Below are positions 1-7,754 of a stretch of DNA of 13,779 bases, in pieces (position 1 is the stretch's first letter; each line of letters starts with the position of its first letter). The notes beneath the pieces were generated by a model. The model ran no database searches and was not told the origin of the DNA. It worked only from the letters and a program-made list of their open reading frames with translations. Location of the stretch: positions 1 to 13,779 of the forward strand of contig CAIVFQ010000003.1 in NCBI GenBank assembly GCA_903905285.1, given 5' to 3'. A program made the translations under genes and the position numbers. Origin of the DNA: an uncultured Alphaproteobacteria bacterium. GTDB lineage: Bacteria; Pseudomonadota; Alphaproteobacteria; Paracaedibacterales; CAIULA01.

Positions 1-12
1 ATCTTAGGCTCA

Positions 13-43
13 TGAGGGAACTACCTTGGTCGGTTTTCCCTCA
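13..43. other. Perfect 8-bp inverted repeat (possible RNA hairpin)
   Basis: TGAGGGAA (13-20) and TTCCCTCA (36-43) are exact reverse complements around a 15-base loop. No T tract follows in either direction, so it is not a typical intrinsic terminator. Bases 1-162 otherwise show no coding region; the hairpin may belong to a transcript that begins before the window. Confidence 0.3.
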
Positions 44-162
44 AAACTCTCACTATTTTACCTAAAATGCAACTTACGCAGAAGGTCTTATGGCTGTTTC
101 CCGAAAGCGCCTTACTAATTACTTTTTTTAAAGTCAGTGTGCAGATCTTTTTAATTTTCAGA

Positions 163-510
163 ATTTGTTAACCCTTTTGCTTTATGGTTAGAGACGGTGG
201 AGCTAGTTACATCCGAATGTGTCGGGTGCGTGATTGGGTTTTTAAAAAGCCCCCTTGTTTTTAAAACAGGGTTGCCTTGTTGACGTGACGAAGCGCTTTG
301 TCACTATAGACGAATTTTCATCGGTGTGGAACCCGGTGCGAAGATGTGCCCAAAATCGCAAGATTTTGAGGCAAAGGTAGAGTCATGTTGCGGAGTTGTG
401 GTGGGGAGGCGCCGCGATTGGGGGTTTTCGAGGAGGGCCCCTTTATAAGGACCATTATGTCCGGAAAAAACTTCAACTTTTATCAATTCAAAAAAACCAT
501 CTTTACTTTT
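163..510 (+). repeat. Dispersed repeat, copy 1 (~345 bp)
   Basis: This stretch aligns along its whole length with 5845-6183 in the same orientation, at roughly 80% identity by eye. Both copies begin ATTTGTTAACCC and end near AACCATCTTT. The best-conserved blocks are TTAACCCTTTTGCTTTATGG, the bulged palindrome around TTTTTAAAACAGGG (258-272), and the run from GACGAATTTTCATCGG to TTTTGAGGCAAAGG (310-377). This copy has lost the perfect GCCCC/GGGGC hairpin seen in copy 2. No transposase or clear target-site duplication was seen. It may be an intergenic mobile-element remnant or a structured RNA; its function is unknown. Confidence 0.8.
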
Positions 511-549
511 TTAACGACCACGTCATTACATTAAGGGCGATTTTTGATC

Positions 550-578
550 TTGTGGCGATAGCCTGCGGTGTTTATGAT
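550..578 (+). promoter_or_regulatory. Candidate sigma70 promoter for the DUF2948 gene
   Basis: TTGTGG (550-555) and TATGAT (573-578) are separated by exactly 17 bases. The -10 matches the consensus at 5 of 6 positions, the -35 at only 3 of 6. Transcription would start near 585, about 25 bases before the ATG at 611. The position fits, but this is motif evidence only. Confidence 0.35.
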
Positions 579-610
579 GAATAAATAACAAAATTATTTA
601 AAATTCAAAT

Positions 611-1090
611 ATGACTGATTTGGCCTTCTCGCCCTTAAAGCTTTTGGCAACTACTGCCGAAGATTTATCAATCTTATCAGCCCAACTACAAGATGGATTG
701 TTGTCGTTAAGCTCGCTTGATTATGATCAAGAAAACAAACGATTAACAGGATTGGTCAATCGGTTTTGTTGGGAACATGCCCATGAACATGGGAAACTGG
801 ACAGTTATTACCGCGTTCATTCTGGATTTTGTATTTATCATGTGGAAAGCATGCATCTGCAGGGTTTCCATCAGGCTTCACCGCAAAGATTATTCAGTCT
901 TCTTAGTTTATCAATCAACCAAGAAAACCCCCTAACTCTAACGATGTTTTGTTCGGGTGACCACGCCATAAAACTAAGCCTAACCGCTTTATACTGCCAG
1001 CTGGCTGACCTAGATCAGCCGTGGCCCACACCGAACAAACCAAAACACCTTCACGAACATTTAGAAGAACTAAACCAAAGGATAGCTTAG
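611..1090 (+). CDS. DUF2948 family protein
   Basis: This 159-residue cytoplasmic protein has the look of DUF2948, an uncharacterised family found mainly in Alphaproteobacteria. Supporting features are the N-terminal AEDLSILSAQLQD segment (residues 17-29), NRFCWE (50-55), and the C-terminal block ending DLDQPWPTPNKPKH (about 133-146), which matches the family's conserved DLxxPWPT ending. No signal peptide or membrane segment is visible. The ATG has no clear Shine-Dalgarno sequence. In many Alphaproteobacteria this family lies between murA and hisD; here it is alone on the plus strand, preceded by a dispersed repeat and converging with a minus-strand gene whose end overlaps it by 21 bases. The molecular function is not known. 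Confidence 0.8.
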   Translation: MTDLAFSPLKLLATTAEDLSILSAQLQDGLLSLSSLDYDQENKRLTGLVNRFCWEHAHEHGKLDSYYRVHSGFCIYHVESMHLQGFHQASPQRLFSLLSLSINQENPLTLTMFCSGDHAIKLSLTALYCQLADLDQPWPTPNKPKHLHEHLEELNQRIA

Positions 1091-1750
1091 CAATAAACGG
1101 GCCGCGCCATAAAATTCTGGATAATTACCTCGGTTCACAAAGCCTAAAGCTACCAATAAATTAACGTCCCTATGATCAGGATGCAACAAAACCAACAACT
1201 GGCAGGGAAGTAAACCTGCAGAGGCCTGTGGCAAAGTTTTACCTTGTTTTGCAAGGTCCTTATTAAGCAACATCATCGTTTGATAAACTTCAGTGCGTCC
1301 TCCTTCATCGACATCATTTGCAAAAACAGGCACCATTGTTGAAAATCCAAAAGGTGCTGGATCTTTCGCAACCGTTAAAAGCTCTGCAAATATTGCAATA
1401 ACGCGATCATGCTCTCCAACCTTATAACCCGCTTTTGGCATCTGCCCTTGAATCATGGCTGCTTGAACGACATCACCTTTACAAAAAGCCATAAGATGAT
1501 AAGCATTGCCAGCTGCAATGCGTGCTAATTGATTTGCGACCATTCCCGCTGGTTTATCAATCTGGGGGTTGGTGGGTGTTATGTTAGACTCGGTCATCAA
1601 AGCGGCGACTGCATCAGCAGTTTCAGGTGTTAAAGAACGGCAAGTAAAAGCGATTTTTCTATCTCCAATTTCCTGCCCTTTCTTCTCTCCATCAGCAGCA
1701 ATGGCACTACACGCTGTTATCACCAATAAAATCAATATTCTATAAATCAT
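1070..1750 (-). CDS. Hypothetical exported protein or lipoprotein
   Basis: I do not recognise this family. Starting at the ATG at 1750 gives 226 residues. That start is preferred over an upstream one at 1786 because AGGAGA lies 7 bases before it and a signal peptide follows directly. The N-terminus MIYRILILLVITACSA has a positive charge, a hydrophobic core and ITAC, which fits a lipobox with lipidated Cys14; ordinary cleavage after AIA is the alternative. The mature part is soluble-looking, with cysteines in FTCRS, MAFCKG and LLPCQ. It is the last gene of the rph-to-nuoN block, 49 bases after nuoN, and its last codons overlap the end of the convergent DUF2948 gene. Export is well supported; function is unknown. 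Confidence 0.7.
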   Translation of the reverse strand: MIYRILILLVITACSAIAADGEKKGQEIGDRKIAFTCRSLTPETADAVAALMTESNITPTNPQIDKPAGMVANQLARIAAGNAYHLMAFCKGDVVQAAMIQGQMPKAGYKVGEHDRVIAIFAELLTVAKDPAPFGFSTMVPVFANDVDEGGRTEVYQTMMLLNKDLAKQGKTLPQASAGLLPCQLLVLLHPDHRDVNLLVALGFVNRGNYPEFYGAARLLLSYPLV

Positions 1751-1799
1751 ATTTAGGTCTCCTTTATGTTTCTTTATACGAGGCAACAGTATCCCCCAT

Positions 1800-3278
1800 T
1801 TATAAATACATCAAGGCCATTGTTGCCCGGTGAATGACGCTTAATAAAGGCATGGGGTACAATAACGAAAATGTTAGCCCCAGCACTAAGGCCGCTAGGA
1901 CTAAATTCATGATTAGGTCATGTTTACGATATGTTGCTGAGCCTCTTGCAACGATCTGAATAGGTTTATCAAAAAACAAAGCCTTTAAAATAATCAAATA
2001 ATAAGCGGCAGCAATCACGCTATAGATCACACCAACCACGGCCAAACCATAATTCCCTTGCGATACAGCTGCTATTAGTATCATCAATTTTGGCAGGAAC
2101 CCAGGTAAGGGCGGGATGCCGGCCATCGATAAAACAACAAACCCAAGCAAGAAAGCAATAATAGGAAAAGATCGCCCTATTCCATGTAAATCGGCAATTG
2201 TTTTAACCGGTCTGCCGTTTCGTAAAAGATATAAAAGGCCCCCAAAAAATAACAACGTCGTCATTAAATAAAAAATACTATAGATGATTGCTGCCTGCAG
2301 CCCCATCTCAGTGGCTGTTACAACGCCTATTAAAGCAAAACCCATATGACCAATTGAGCTATAGGCAATGAGGCGTTTCACGTTTGATTGTGTCAAAGCC
2401 GTAAGGGAACCCACCACCATCGATAGGACCGCCAGCAAGATAACCAAAGGTTGCCATAGGCTAGAAACGCCCCCAAAAGGGTTGATTAGTGCCCGCATTA
2501 TAACGGCTAGGCCGGCAATTTTAGGGGCTGTTGCCAAGAACGTTGTTAAAGACGTTGGTGTTCCCTGATAAACATCGGGTGCCCACGAATGGAAAGGGGC
2601 AGCTGCAATTTTAAAACCTAATGCAATGATGACCAAAACCATTCCAATGATAGGACCAATCGACAAACTTTGTGTTAATTGCTGACTTTTGAAAAACCGT
2701 TCAAGCGTTGCAAAGTTGGTTAAGCCTGTAAAACCATAAATTAAGCTGCACCCATATAACAAAATACCTGTCGAAAGGGCCCCTAAAATAAAATACTTTA
2801 AAGCCGCCTCGCTTGATCTAGGGTTGGTGCGTCGCATAGCAACCAGGATGTACAGGCTTAAACTTTGCAGTTCAATACCCATAAATAAACTTAATAGGTC
2901 ATTGGCAGAAATCATGACCATCATGCCCACTAAGGCCAGTAAAATCAGTGCGGGATATTCAAATTTATTGATTTCTTCCTGCACAACAGTAAGGCGGCTA
3001 AAAATCAAAACAACAATCCCTGTCATCAAGACGGCCATCCTCATGAATATCGTATATGCGTCATTGACAAACAGACCATTAAAGGTGATTTGCAGTTCGC
3101 CTGGCTGAGAATACAATGCTAACAAAGCAGCAATTAACGTTCCGATTGCCAGATAAAAACACCAATTCAGTGTGTTGTTTTTTTTGAATAATCCCACCAA
3201 CAGAATCTTAATAGCCCCTAAACTAACAAGAATTTCCGCCAGGGCGGGCATGAAGGTGGGTTTAATAGCAAGAATCAC
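1800..3278 (-). CDS. nuoN: NADH-quinone oxidoreductase subunit N
   Basis: This is a membrane subunit of respiratory complex I, one of the three antiporter-like subunits (L, M, N) that couple quinone reduction to proton translocation. The 492 residues match the usual length (about 480-490) and are hydrophobic throughout, with roughly 14 membrane segments. Family marks include PFHSWAPDVYQGTPTSL (about residues 228-244) and NVKRLIAYSSIGHMGFAL (about 303-320), which carries a conserved membrane lysine. The start is GTG at 3278, overlapping the hemE stop as GTGA, with AAGG 9 bases upstream; this suggests translational coupling to hemE. An ATG at 3251 is a less likely alternative. nuoN normally ends the nuo operon after nuoM, so its position after hemE is unusual. 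The gene appears intact. Confidence 0.95.
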   Translation of the reverse strand: MILAIKPTFMPALAEILVSLGAIKILLVGLFKKNNTLNWCFYLAIGTLIAALLALYSQPGELQITFNGLFVNDAYTIFMRMAVLMTGIVVLIFSRLTVVQEEINKFEYPALILLALVGMMVMISANDLLSLFMGIELQSLSLYILVAMRRTNPRSSEAALKYFILGALSTGILLYGCSLIYGFTGLTNFATLERFFKSQQLTQSLSIGPIIGMVLVIIALGFKIAAAPFHSWAPDVYQGTPTSLTTFLATAPKIAGLAVIMRALINPFGGVSSLWQPLVILLAVLSMVVGSLTALTQSNVKRLIAYSSIGHMGFALIGVVTATEMGLQAAIIYSIFYLMTTLLFFGGLLYLLRNGRPVKTIADLHGIGRSFPIIAFLLGFVVLSMAGIPPLPGFLPKLMILIAAVSQGNYGLAVVGVIYSVIAAAYYLIILKALFFDKPIQIVARGSATYRKHDLIMNLVLAALVLGLTFSLLYPMPLLSVIHRATMALMYL

Positions 3279-4291
3279 TTAAATGTCCTTACTTGCTCAA
3301 CTAGCCGATAAACGTGATCCAAAGGGGTTTGCGGTAAAATGCCATGACCCAGGTTGAAAACAAAAGGCTCGGCAGATAAAGTTTTTAAGATGTTATCCGT
3401 TGCCTTTTCAAACGTTCCATCAACCAATAATAATGGATCTAAATTTCCCTGAACGGGGGCTAAAGGCTGCACGACATCTGCTGCCCAGGTTGGGTCCGTG
3501 TATTGATCAAGACCAAAACAAAGGTCTTTAACGTGACTGGCCAAATAAGGATAAAATTGACTAACTTCCCGACCGTAATAAATGATGGGAATCTGGGGGT
3601 GAACTTTACGAATGGCATTACAAATAAAAAATAAAGGCTGCCAAAGGTATTCAGATTGATTTTCAGGTTCAACCAAAACCGCCCAAGAATCAAAAATTTG
3701 AATAACATCACAGCCAGCCTGAATCTGACCCAGCAAAAAATCAACCAGATGCTGTTGCAAAGTTTGGATTAACGATCGCGTTAAGTCATGATCTAAATCT
3801 GCTAATCCTAATCCCACTTTGCCGCCTTGCATCATATAACAAGCGATCGTCCAGGGTGATCCGCAAAAACCAATCAATGATTTGTGGGAAGGTAATGCCT
3901 GGCGCGTTGATGAAATTGCCTTAAAAACGGGCTCTAAAAATGACAACACAGTTTTTTTATTGGCAAACTCTAAGAAAGCTGGCCAATCAACTTTAGCCAA
4001 ACGGGGTCCTTCGCCTTCTATAAACTGAACTGTTTGACCCAAAACATGGGGGATGATCAAGATATCACAAAAGATAATAGCAGCATCGAAATCAAACCGG
4101 TCAATCGGCTGCAAGGTCACGGTTGTTAACGCCTCTGGGGTCAGGCAAAATTCCATAAAGTCAGGAAATTTTTTCCGAATATCGCGGTATTCAGGCAAGT
4201 AACGACCTGCTTGACGCATAATCCACAAAGGGGGGGGGAGGCCTTGTTCCCCCTGTAAAACTTTTCTTAATGCAGGCATTTGGTTAGTCAA
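3275..4291 (-). CDS. hemE: Uroporphyrinogen decarboxylase
   Basis: HemE removes four carboxyl groups from uroporphyrinogen III to give coproporphyrinogen III, a cytoplasmic step of heme synthesis. The N-terminal signature PPLWIMRQAGRYLPEYR (residues 20-36) supplies the conserved substrate-binding arginines. FDFDAAIIFCDIL (67-79) contains the aspartate of the active site, and GFCGSPWTIACYMMQGG (about 142-158) is the second signature. At 338 residues it is full length. The listed start is TTG at 4291 with AGGA about 11 bases upstream; the ATG at 4279 gives a 334-residue protein that also fits the family but lacks a nearby ribosome site. Codons 18-21 contain a run of nine C (4230-4238 on the plus strand as G). 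It sits 33 bases after the flavoprotein gene and overlaps nuoN by 4. Confidence 0.95.
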   Translation of the reverse strand: MTNQMPALRKVLQGEQGLPPPLWIMRQAGRYLPEYRDIRKKFPDFMEFCLTPEALTTVTLQPIDRFDFDAAIIFCDILIIPHVLGQTVQFIEGEGPRLAKVDWPAFLEFANKKTVLSFLEPVFKAISSTRQALPSHKSLIGFCGSPWTIACYMMQGGKVGLGLADLDHDLTRSLIQTLQQHLVDFLLGQIQAGCDVIQIFDSWAVLVEPENQSEYLWQPLFFICNAIRKVHPQIPIIYYGREVSQFYPYLASHVKDLCFGLDQYTDPTWAADVVQPLAPVQGNLDPLLLVDGTFEKATDNILKTLSAEPFVFNLGHGILPQTPLDHVYRLVEQVRTFK

Positions 4292-4324
4292 TTTTTAATC
4301 TATCCTATGAATTTTAAGAGAATA

Positions 4325-4993
4325 TTAACCAAGAATTAAACCTCTTAACTCCTGAACGGCTTTTTTGATGCCATGCATATACTGAGCAAAATCTTGTCCT
4401 GGACTTTTAATTTGCCCCTTTTCATCAAACATCTCTTTTTTTAGAGTAAGCGCTGGCATGGTTTGAGTAGGATGCAACTTAACTGCTGTCAAAATCTGAT
4501 TGAACTGCTCAGCTGATTTTTTGCCACCTTGAAAACCATAACTGATAATGAGGGCGGCTTTTCCATTCCATTCTTTGAAAAGATAATCAATGGCATTTTT
4601 AATTGATGCTGGGTAGCCACTATTGTATTCAGGAATAATAAAAACATATCCTTGATAGGATTGGACTTCTTTACTCCATTTTTTTGTGTGTTCATGAGTA
4701 TAGTTATCGCTTTGTGCGGCTGGGAATGGTTCATTAAGCAAGGGAAGAGAGAAATCCACCAGATCTACCAACCTAAATTTAAGTCCTGGAGTGTTACAGA
4801 CTTCGTTTAAAATCCATTCTGCGATTTGTTTGCCAATTCTGTTAGGGCGGGTGCTGCCGATAATAACGCCGATCTCAGCAGGCTTTTTGTCTTTAGGAGA
4901 GGGTATGTCAGCAGCATTAGAAGGTGCTATAACGTTTGAGAATGCCCCGCCAACAAAGAAGAAAAGGAATAAATAGTTTATAAATTTTCTCAT
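4325..4993 (-). CDS. NADPH-dependent FMN reductase-like flavoprotein with signal peptide
   Basis: After an N-terminal extension this is a flavodoxin-like NAD(P)H-dependent FMN reductase domain. GVIIGSTRPNRIGKQIAEW (about residues 42-60) is the phosphate-binding loop for FMN. IPEYNSGYPASIKNAIDYL (about 120-138) is the second family motif, followed by KAALIISYGFQGG. The family reduces flavins or quinones with NAD(P)H, normally in the cytoplasm. Here residues 1-28 form a typical Sec signal peptide (MRK, a phenylalanine-rich core, then PSNA before the likely cleavage site), predicting export. The start is firm: GGAGGAAA lies just before ATG. The gene is 25 bases downstream of rph and 33 upstream of hemE, suggesting one transcript. 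The electron donor it would use outside the cytoplasm is unclear. Confidence 0.85.
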   Translation of the reverse strand: MRKFINYLFLFFFVGGAFSNVIAPSNAADIPSPKDKKPAEIGVIIGSTRPNRIGKQIAEWILNEVCNTPGLKFRLVDLVDFSLPLLNEPFPAAQSDNYTHEHTKKWSKEVQSYQGYVFIIPEYNSGYPASIKNAIDYLFKEWNGKAALIISYGFQGGKKSAEQFNQILTAVKLHPTQTMPALTLKKEMFDEKGQIKSPGQDFAQYMHGIKKAVQELRGLILG

Positions 4994-5018
4994 AAAGTTT
5001 CCTCCGGATTAATTGGTA

Positions 5019-5738
5019 TCAGTCAATTTTAAGTGCCTGTTTTTGCAGGGTGATAAGCTCTTGCGAGCCTGAACGCGCCAACGCCAACATATCGTGGAAT
5101 TCTTCCTCAGAAAAAGGATGTTTCTCGGCAGCGGCTTGCACCTCGACCAACTTGCCACTTCCTGTCATGACAAAATTGGCGTCAACTTGGGCGTTTGAAT
5201 CTTCTTGGTAATTGAGGTCAAGCACTGCCTTTCCCTCGACGATTCCACAAGAAACAGCCGCAATTTGATCGATAAGAGGAAGTTTTGGTATTTTCTTGGT
5301 ATCAACCAACTTTTGCAAGGCCTGATGCAACGCGACATAGGCGCCCGTAATACTGGCGGTTCGTGTCCCTCCATCGGCCTGAAGCACATCGCAATCAATT
5401 CTAATTTGTCGTTCACCCAGGGCCTTTAAATCAACCACTGCCCGTAAAGCCCGACCAATAAGGCGTTGAATTTCTTGGGTGCGACCTGTTTGTTTGCCTT
5501 TAACTGCTTCGCGGTCAATTCGTTCATGGGAACAACGTGGCAACATGCCATATTCAGCGGTTACCCAGCCTGAGCCTGTATTGCGCAAGAAAGGGGGAAC
5601 TTTTTCTTCAATGGTTGCCGCACAAATAACGTGCGTATCACCAAACTTAACAAAGCAAGACCCTTCCGCAAATTTGGCAAAACTGGGCCCTAAAAAGACT
5701 GGTCTTAACTCGTTTGGTTTACGATTTTGTGAACGCAC
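5019..5738 (-). CDS. rph: Ribonuclease PH
   Basis: RNase PH is a phosphate-dependent 3'-to-5' exoribonuclease that trims the 3' ends of tRNA precursors and other RNAs. The 239 residues match the family length (about 238). Features are NELRPV near the N-terminus, [20 protein letters not shown] (about 80-99) with the phosphate-binding arginine region, and the signature [19 protein letters not shown] (about 115-133). The start is GTG at 5738, giving [14 protein letters not shown], which matches the usual MR(x)nRxPxELRPV beginning; GGAAAA lies about 9 bases before it. It heads the minus-strand block leading to hemE and nuoN. The 459 bases upstream hold no gene, so a promoter probably lies there. 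Confidence 0.95.
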   Translation of the reverse strand: MRSQNRKPNELRPVFLGPSFAKFAEGSCFVKFGDTHVICAATIEEKVPPFLRNTGSGWVTAEYGMLPRCSHERIDREAVKGKQTGRTQEIQRLIGRALRAVVDLKALGERQIRIDCDVLQADGGTRTASITGAYVALHQALQKLVDTKKIPKLPLIDQIAAVSCGIVEGKAVLDLNYQEDSNAQVDANFVMTGSGKLVEVQAAAEKHPFSEEEFHDMLALARSGSQELITLQKQALKID

Positions 5739-5844
5739 CTGTGATTTTCCATCTGTATTTTTAATACTTTAAACCTTACAAAGTCTAAGGGCTTTTGGAA
5801 AGGGGTGTTTGCTAGTCTCAAGGGTGGACTCATCCCCATAAACG

Positions 5845-6183
5845 ATTTGTTAACCCTTTTGCTTTATGGTTAAAGATGGTGGAGCTAGAAACACCCGAAT
5901 ATGTTGGGTGCGTGATTGGGTTTTCATAAAAGCCCCCCTTGTTTTTAAAACAGGGTTGCCTTGTTTATAGTGATGGAGCACTTTGTCACTGTAGACGAAT
6001 TTTCATCGGGATGGAACCCGGTGCGAAGATGTGCCCAAAATTGCAAGATTTTGAGGCAAAGGGAGAATCATGTTGTGTGTGGCGGTGGGGTGGGCGCCGT
6101 TTTTTGGGGGGTCGAGGAGGGCCCCTTATAAAGGGGCAAATATGCCCGGAAGAAACTCAATCCCTAAAAACCATCTTTGCCTC
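5845..6183 (+). repeat. Dispersed repeat, copy 2 (~338 bp)
   Basis: This is a direct-orientation homologue of 163-510, about 80% identical by eye, and it fills most of the gap between rph and the metal permease gene. Internal hairpins are clear in this copy: GCCCCTT/AAGGGGC around ATA (6121-6137), GGGCA/TGCCC (6134-6147), and CGGG/CCCG (6007-6020). On the minus strand both copies share a frame ending PMKIRL, but the differences between copies change amino acids freely and the starts differ, so protein coding is doubtful. Bases 5739-5844 contain nothing else I can name. Confidence 0.8.
6121..6147. other. Nested hairpins inside repeat copy 2
   Basis: GCCCCTT (6121-6127) pairs perfectly with AAGGGGC (6131-6137) around ATA. 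The adjacent GGGCA and TGCCC form a second stem around AATA that overlaps the first, so the two are mutually exclusive. In copy 1 the equivalent first stem is broken by two changes (GGACC for GGGGC). Downstream bases are not T-rich. Confidence 0.45.
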
Positions 6184-6197
6184 TTTGATGAGGTTGC

Positions 6198-7058
6198 TTA
6201 TTGTTTCCTCGCAATCAAAACATACCCCAAGCTGGCGATATACAATACTCCGGCAACCAAAATAATGGTTGGGCCAGAGGGCCAGTTAAAATGGTAAGAC
6301 AATAACAATCCAGCATAACTTGCGATTAAGGCTAAAATCATACTCAATATAAAAATATTGGTGAGCCGACGGGCCAATAAACGTGCCGTTACAGCCGGAA
6401 TCATCATGATACCCAGCGCCATCAAGGTTCCTAACGCTTGATAAGCAGCAACAAGGTTGCCAACCATTAAAGTCAGAAAAGTGAAGTTATAAAAATGCGT
6501 GGGTAATTTTAAAGATCGCATGAATAAAGGATCAAAACATTCATAGATCATGGGTCGATAAATCACGACTAAAATGATCAAAGAAACGGTTGATGTCATC
6601 GCCATAAAAATTAACGATGCGCTGTCAACAGCCAAAACATTGCCGAACAACAAATGGACAAGCTTAATAGACCCTTCTTGTAACGATAAGATAATGATCC
6701 CTAAGGCAAATGCGATCATATAAAAGCTGCTGAAGCTTGCGTCCTCTTTCAAACAGGTTTTTTGGGCCACAAAATGGCTAAAGAAGGCGACGATTAATCC
6801 AGCAAGCGCGCCACCCAAGGTTAAAGCCGGAAGCCACATGCCGGCAATTAAATAGGCCAGGGCGATGCCGGGTAACGTTCCATGCGATAAAGCTTCGCCA
6901 ATCAAGCTCATGCGTCTTTGGATAAGAATGACCCCTAAGGGTGCGCTTGATAAAGAAATGGTGATGCACGCGGCCAAGGCACGACGCATAAATAGATATT
7001 GATAAAATGGAGCAACAAAGCTTTCATAAAAATCAAAATTGATAAGGGAATGTATCAT
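6198..7058 (-). CDS. Metal ABC transporter permease (ABC-3 family, ZnuB/MntB-like)
   Basis: This is the integral-membrane subunit of a divalent metal (zinc or manganese) importer. Its 286 residues contain about eight hydrophobic segments and ABC-3 family marks: QRRMSLIGEALSHGTLPGIAL (about residues 47-67), a LVHLLFGNVLAV segment, and ALGTLMALGIMMIPAVTARLL (about 208-228). The ATG overlaps the stop of the ATPase gene as ATGA, the usual arrangement for translational coupling. Zinc and manganese cannot be told apart from this sequence. No substrate-binding protein gene is next to it. The coding end lies about 15 bases from dispersed repeat copy 2. Confidence 0.93.
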   Translation of the reverse strand: MIHSLINFDFYESFVAPFYQYLFMRRALAACITISLSSAPLGVILIQRRMSLIGEALSHGTLPGIALAYLIAGMWLPALTLGGALAGLIVAFFSHFVAQKTCLKEDASFSSFYMIAFALGIIILSLQEGSIKLVHLLFGNVLAVDSASLIFMAMTSTVSLIILVVIYRPMIYECFDPLFMRSLKLPTHFYNFTFLTLMVGNLVAAYQALGTLMALGIMMIPAVTARLLARRLTNIFILSMILALIASYAGLLLSYHFNWPSGPTIILVAGVLYIASLGYVLIARKQ

Positions 7059-7747
7059 GAGGCACCCATTATGCCATGGGCATGCAAAAGATTATCAGTG
7101 GTTAAAATCTCATCACTGGGCCCATGAGCCACTAAATTCTTAGCCAACACCACTGTTTCGGGGAAAAAATGCCGAACCAGCGATAGGTTATGCATCACCG
7201 CTAGAATTGTTTTTCCCTGTTGATGCCAGTGTTGCAAAAGGATTAAAAGGTCTTGAGTCGTTGCCTCATCAACGGCGGCGAATGGTTCATCTAATAATAA
7301 TACGTTAGCATCTTGAAGCATAAGCCGGGCAAACAGCACCCTTTGAAACTGTCCACCGCTTAGGCTATCAAGACTATGATTTTCAACATTTTTTAAGCCT
7401 ACTGTTTCAATGGCTTGCTCTAAGGAAAGGTGTTGTGCTTGATTCATACCTTTTCTAAGGCCAAGCTGCGGCCATAATCCCATGGCTACCACGTCTTTAA
7501 CAGATAAAGGGAACGTTTTATCCAAGCCTGATTGCTGTGGCAAATAGGCTAAAGTGAAAGGATATTGGTAACTAAAATGCCCTTGGCTTGGTTTAATAAG
7601 ACCTGCAATAATTTTTAAAAAGGTGCTTTTTCCGGCCCCATTAGGCCCAACAATCGCCGTTAGGGTATGGGCCTCTATCCTTAGATTGATGTCTTCTAAG
7701 GCTGTCTTTTTCTGATAAAGGTGAGATAGTTGGGAAAAAAGAATCAT
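7055..7747 (-). CDS. Metal ABC transporter ATP-binding protein (ZnuC/MntA-like)
   Basis: This is the ATPase subunit paired with the downstream ABC-3 permease; it hydrolyses ATP at the inner face of the cytoplasmic membrane to drive metal uptake. All motifs are present: Walker A GPNGAGKST (residues 34-42 from this start), Q-loop LPQQSG, signature LSGGQFQRV, Walker B VLLLDEP, and the switch histidine in VMHN. The start is placed at the ATG at 7747, giving 230 residues (MILFSQLSHLY...). A TTG at 7774 would add nine residues but lies within the preceding small ORF. There is no good Shine-Dalgarno site; the ATG lies 7 bases after the stop of that small ORF, so translation is probably coupled to it. 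Confidence 0.93.
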   Translation of the reverse strand: MILFSQLSHLYQKKTALEDINLRIEAHTLTAIVGPNGAGKSTFLKIIAGLIKPSQGHFSYQYPFTLAYLPQQSGLDKTFPLSVKDVVAMGLWPQLGLRKGMNQAQHLSLEQAIETVGLKNVENHSLDSLSGGQFQRVLFARLMLQDANVLLLDEPFAAVDEATTQDLLILLQHWHQQGKTILAVMHNLSLVRHFFPETVVLAKNLVAHGPSDEILTTDNLLHAHGIMGAS

Positions 7748-7754
7748 ATAAACA

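Noticed and set aside
304..486. Minus-strand 60-codon frame as a protein gene
   Set aside because: It lies within the repeat, start and first half are not shared with copy 2, and differences are mostly amino-acid changing.
396..584. Plus-strand 62-codon frame
   Set aside because: It begins inside dispersed repeat copy 1, is not preserved in copy 2 and shows no recognisable family; treated as chance.
1..610. tRNA, small RNA or end of an upstream gene
   Set aside because: No cloverleaf, no long frame and no known RNA signature could be recognised; only the hairpin and repeat are supported.
5939..6297. Plus-strand frames of 75 and 108 codons in the rph-permease gap
   Set aside because: They lie mainly in repeat copy 2, run antisense into the end of the permease gene, and have no homologue in copy 1.
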